Positions 43,597 through 47,583 of a DNA stretch of 47,583 bases are shown here, piece by piece. The DNA is from Fragilaria crotonensis (Eukaryota; Bacillariophyta; Fragilariophyceae; Fragilariales; Fragilariaceae), in contig JAKSYS010000497.1 of assembly GCA_022925895.1 (NCBI GenBank), forward strand, positions 1-47,583, written 5' to 3'. The notes under the pieces were generated by a model. It saw only the letters and a program-made list of their open reading frames with translations. It was not told where the DNA came from and did no database searches. A program made the translations under genes and the position numbers. Position 1 is the stretch's first letter; each line of letters opens with the position of its first letter.

Positions 43597-44352
43597 GAGC
43601 ATCCCCACCCGTCGGGGTCTTTTGGGACGCTATTTTTGAGTAGCGTCCTTAGAGCTTATTTAGGACATTTCCGATATGTCCGATCACTTCTCAATTCCCA
43701 CCCGATACGCTATTATTGTTCAAAGACGGGCGCGGACCCGTGCGCCGTAGAATACTTCAGTACCAGTATACGAGTACAGTACGATATTCGGATTTCATTC
43801 TTTCGTCGTCATCGTGGTCTCGCGTTCTATCATCATCATGTGATCATCATCATGGTTGTAGAATGGATCCACCTGTCAGCAACGACGATTTGCTCATGAA
43901 GCACTTCGTTTTCAGGCGTGAAATCACCTCCTGGTGTGAAGAACAACATCATCACTAGGTCGATGAGGTCGCCATTGTCATCCCAAACGACGTCAATTTT
44001 GTTGCGATTTTGAAACGTAGTCAAGTACTGTACTACAGTACAAAGTATGGCGCACCATGCCTGAATCCAGCGTTGAATAGATCAAAAGTCTTGAATCGAG
44101 TTGATCAAATAGGACATATCGAGCAACGCTATTTTATAGCCAGGAAGCAGAAATCATATTAATTCTGCCATATATGGCAGAATGAATAGCGTTATATTCC
44201 AAGATATTCCATGAACTTTTACGAAAATGTCCATCGGGCATCGGGCCCAACCGGTGGTGTGCCGATTTCCAAAAAAAGACGCTAAATGACGCTAAAAGCC
44301 CAAATGTCCGAGAAATATCCCCACGGGTGGGGATTGGGGATTGGGGATGCTC
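43597..44352. mobile_element. PIF/Harbinger-like MITE 3
   Basis: GAGCATCCCCA at 43597 is inverted at the right end (GGGGATGCTC, ending 44352), and TAA flanks both sides (43594-43596 and 44353-44355). CCCACCCGT and TAGCGTC words recur in inverted order inside both arms. The interior has an open segment on each strand near 43840-44020 (TPGGDFTPENEVLHEQI on the minus strand), possibly a captured fragment. No transposase is visible. Confidence 0.75.
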
Positions 44353-44355
44353 TAA

Positions 44356-45073
44356 TCGAGCCGATCGAGCTTTTCTAAAGAAATCGACTCCATATAAATT
44401 ATATTGCAAATTAAGTTACACATCAACTTTACCTATCATACGAACTGCTCCTCTGAGAATAGAAATACCGTACACTGTACCAGTACAAAGTAGAACTCAG
44501 TACTCCCGTACACTTCTTGAGGTCATGGCCGGCTCGATAAGGGGACATACTCGGGCTCCCCCCGTCGTAGACGGAAGAAGGGTGAAACAAATTGGAGTTG
44601 CTTGTATGTCATACGAATTTTGTGGATCATGTAGCACACATCGGCGGGAATGCCTTAGATTTGGAGTCAACAATTGTGATGGGGTGCAAAAGGAGGATAC
44701 CACCATGATGTCCAAAAGAGGTTTTTGATGGCGTTAGACGGGTTGGGAAAGAAATCATGTCGTAACAGTCTCGAGCGTCGCAGGGAGATGGATGGTGTGG
44801 CTCTTGGCAACGCAGTTTTCGATGGTTGCGGTCGCTGTCACTCTCACAATCGGAAGTCGGGAGAGCGGCTTGCTCCTTGGCCACCAGGAATTAAACAATT
44901 CACGTGCCACATTGTTTCAAGATAGGTACCAATCCCACTTCCGTCACAATCCAATGCCTTCATAACACAACCAGCGCTGGCAAAGACTAGGCCTTAACAC
45001 CTGGGTTACATTTTGGCACTGATGCACCATACACTACTCAATTATGTATCTAGAGTCGTCGTGATATCCTCTA
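44356..45073. other. Intergenic DNA and 3' flank of the Trx-PUB-UBX gene
   Basis: A plus-strand frame at 44525-44728 (MAGSIRGHTRAPP, with CGSCSTHRREC) has some coding look but no family I know, and a minus-strand frame overlaps it. I leave both unassigned. Confidence 0.3.
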
Positions 45074-47266
45074 CTACTGTTCGTCGTTCTCCTGGCTCTG
45101 GTCGGCTTGCTCTTCCACATTCTCGGCCCCTTCGTCTTCGTCATCGGTGACCTCCTGTTCATACATGACTCCCCCACCGCCGTCGACAAGATTCCCCTTG
45201 ACATTGTCATCTTTGGCGTAAAGGCCAATGCTATGCATGGAATGGCTACCTTTCTTAAGGTTCTTATTGGCGGCCACTCTGTCCTTTAGACTCGACGGTG
45301 ATTCCGTCTTCGCTTGGCTTCCAATCTTGACGACAATCGCAGCGGTTGGAGTCAGTCCAAGTGAGCGCAAGCTTAGTGCGAGCTTGTCGCGCTCAACAGA
45401 CTTGACAATCAACTTCTTTGCCACAGAGGTGATTTGAAATTCTTCCCCGTCGTTTATTGTAACAGGAAGCTTGCCGATGATCATGCCCAGCGAATCGTCC
45501 GCATGCATTTCTATGCTGTGCATTTTTTCTTTCCTTCGAAACGCACCTTCAGGGTAACTGCGTCAGGGTTCGTTAGCCTCCCCATCGCCGTCCTCTTCCT
45601 CGTCTTCAACAGCGGCTCCTAGGGCAGCCAGCTTCATTCGCCTTCTTCGTCCTTACGCTTCCTCAAATCAGCTGCAACTGTGTGGCGATTCTTATCAATC
45701 CATTTGTCAACGCAGTCTCTTGCTACAGAAAGTGGTGAAACGTTGACAACCTTTTGTTCAATCCGGCCACCATTGCATTCCCACTCGCTTCCATCCCGAA
45801 ACCAACACTCTTTAGGATTGCAAGACACGGCGGGTACGCTGCCACCAAGGATGCTACCTTTGTTTTGCAAATTGATTCGACGGAACTTCATAGAATATGG
45901 TTCGCGAATGACACCAGAGATCAGCGACCGGACCACTTTGCCGAGTCTTCCGCGTCGGCCATGTTGCCACCATGTGCCTGGACCAGTGCTTCCAGCTGCA
46001 CGGCCATGCGAGTCTGAAAGCTCGCGCGCCGAGAAGGAAAATGATGCAGCGCCAGCAGTTTTGGCCAGCTTTGTCGATAACTCATCGTACTTTGCCATTT
46101 CCTCTGCAGAAACAGGAGATTAACGCCAGGCATCAGCAGGCCCATCAAGAAGTTCTTCATCATTTCCTCCCAGAAGGCATCCCTGGAAGCTATTTATAAT
46201 CTTTCCATCGCGAACAGCATAGATCGGAAGCGCTGTGACCTCGAGTGCAGCAGAAACGGGCGCTCGTTGTCAGTGTTGACTTTGACAAGACGAAACGCTC
46301 CTCCACCCTTGATGGCGATATCTTCAAAATGGGCGTTAATGCCTTGCAAGGTCCACACCAAGGAGCGTAGCAATCTAACAGAACTGGAACCGGTGATTCG
46401 AGAACTAATTCCTGAATTTGAGCAGTGGTGGCCTCAAAACTACCTCTGACTTTTGGGCAGGTTTTTGAGGAGATTCCTGAAGGTGACTGAGGTTTTGCTG
46501 AAGTAGCCCCTAATCCGGAAATAGTTGGATCAAAGTTTGCATCCACGCTCACACTTTTCATCATCGGCGCCTTCTTCGTGGCCGCAGCTTCGTCTCAATT
46601 TGCCTGCGCTGCAGCTTCAATATCTGCTTCCTCAGCTGCCTTTGTGCTTCCTTCTCCGCTCTGCTTTCCTCCTCGGCATCCATCTGATCAGCAACAAGGA
46701 TCGCTCTTGCGTCTTGCGTTTCCTTCCGCAAAGCCAGTGCTCTTCGAGCCAAAAGATCTCGTGACCTTCTGAAACAAGTTGTTGGACATCCTCATTGTCA
46801 TCAGGAACACCTTGAATAATGTCCAGCTCCTGTTGAATCATTGCCCTGGCAGCGTCCTCGTTCAACTTGGGGTCGCTCCTGGGGAAATTCTCCCGCCAAG
46901 TGCTGCCATGGCCAGATCCTGTTGACGCCCATATCTGAAGCGATGCGCACAGCCATGTCGAAAGCGCTTTCTTGTTCGACCGCTGCCGTCGTAATTTCTC
47001 TTCGGTGGGCAGTGGACACGCACCGCCTCACACTCTTCACCTTCAGGTTCATCTTCCTGTGGCATTGCCGGGGCACTGAGACCCAATTTTCGCATGGCAC
47101 GTGAACTTTTCGTCTAGTGATTGGGGTTTGTCGTCCCCGAGGGCAGTAGTGGCCTGTTCTCCTCGCACTTTCCAGTGAGGGGTGCCCCATATCGATGGGT
47201 GTGCCCTGACGCACAGAGACAAATGAACAGGGTTGCTAGCGACATAATTTTGTGAGTGTGGACCAT
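45074..47266 (-). CDS. Signal peptide-thioredoxin-PUB-UBX protein, candidate Cdc48 cofactor
   Basis: The start chosen is the ATG at 47266 (context AAATCATGG). It opens a signal peptide (MVHTHKIMSLATLFICLCAS). After slips come NEDAARAMIQQELDIIQG (about 46860), a charged coiled coil (EEESRAEKEAQRQLRKQI, about 46660) and a thioredoxin domain with CYAPWCGPCKALTPIL (about 46385) and VTALPIYAVRDGKI (about 46230). A PUB-like domain follows (REPYSMKFRRINLQNKG, about 45905), then a UBX/ubiquitin-like domain (LKVRFEGKKK, about 45555, to LRSLGLTPTAAIVV, about 45355) and an acidic tail ending at 45074. PUB and UBX domains bind Cdc48/p97; a signal peptide on such a protein suggests ER or periplastidal location. 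The linker after thioredoxin has an in-frame TAA near 46123, so two genes or an error are possible. Confidence 0.7.
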
Positions 47267-47583
47267 GATTTTTGCGCTCTTCTTGATTATACCTGCACGT
47301 TGGTTTATCTTGGACTTATCGCCATTGTGATGGCTTGATGATGATGGATGTGAGAATCAAACTCAGAGTTCCACCTGTCACCAAGTGAAGTCCATCACAC
47401 AACTCCTGGCCCTGCCACGAGGACGACGGGATTTGGGACTGGGGACTGGGGACACACGGACTTCACGTATGGTACATACGTAGAGCTCTACAGTGTCCTG
47501 GTACTACGGTAGACTTTGTCCGACTACTCGAATCCGGCAGTCCGCGCACTCGCGCAAGGCGCCAAGGCTAGCAGGTAGTAGTA
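47267..47583. other. Upstream region of the Trx-PUB-UBX gene
   Basis: It should contain the minus-strand promoter. A short direct repeat GGGACTGGGGACTGGGGAC lies near 47434-47452, and GTAC-rich palindromic words follow. No gene is seen. Confidence 0.4.

Noticed and set aside
43836..44024. Small minus-strand protein inside MITE 3
   Set aside because: Only 62 codons, no recognised motif; may be a captured fragment but not supportable as a gene.

Overview
The window is nuclear DNA of a eukaryote, most likely a pennate diatom. Four things point there. It holds Ty1/copia elements of the diatom 'CoDi' type. It holds a multidomain family (RING-like, SANT-like, GAF-like) that I know only as diatom hypothetical proteins. 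Its introns are short GT-AG introns, mostly 64-96 nt. Its P5B ATPase and thioredoxin-PUB-UBX genes have diatom-like architectures. The DNA is accessory and transposon-rich: about two thirds is mobile elements, several of them nested.

Layout. (1) 1 to about 10.3 kb: one plus-strand A/C-rich copia element, with about 4.3 kb of unrecognised coding-like sequence, then gag, protease, integrase, RT and RNase H, ending in a polypurine tract and the start of a 3' LTR. (2) 11.16-16.66 kb: two paralogous genes, tail to tail; they share intron 1, and only the minus-strand copy has a second intron. (3) 17.34-28.43 kb: two TIR elements with TTA target-site duplications (PIF/Harbinger-like) sharing one TTA between them. 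The second carries an 8.87-kb minus-strand LINE (ORF1-like region, APE endonuclease, RT, RNase H, CCHC finger) inside its right TIR, with a 16-bp duplication. (4) 28.53-29.05 kb: a short TIR element holding a TGTCAGC-rich array. (5) 30.12-37.34 kb, minus strand: a P5B-type ATPase gene with a Cys-rich N-terminus. A 2.76-kb TIR element interrupts its coding exon, and it also carries a nonsense codon and changed catalytic motifs, so it is best read as a pseudogene. (6) 37.72-42.95 kb: a second copia element with both LTRs; its 5' LTR holds a 70-bp scrap of a LINE 3' end. (7) 43.60-44.35 kb: another Harbinger-like MITE with a TAA duplication. (8) 45.07-47.27 kb, minus strand: a signal peptide-thioredoxin-PUB-UBX gene, a candidate Cdc48 cofactor of the ER-derived or periplastidal compartment.

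Reading frames. Almost every gene is cut by one-base frame slips. In the genes whose frame can be checked against a paralog or family motif, most slips are repaired by adding one base to an existing homopolymer. That looks like residual long-read consensus error more than decay. I therefore separate apparent frameshifts (probably technical) from substitutions, nonsense codons and insertions (probably real).
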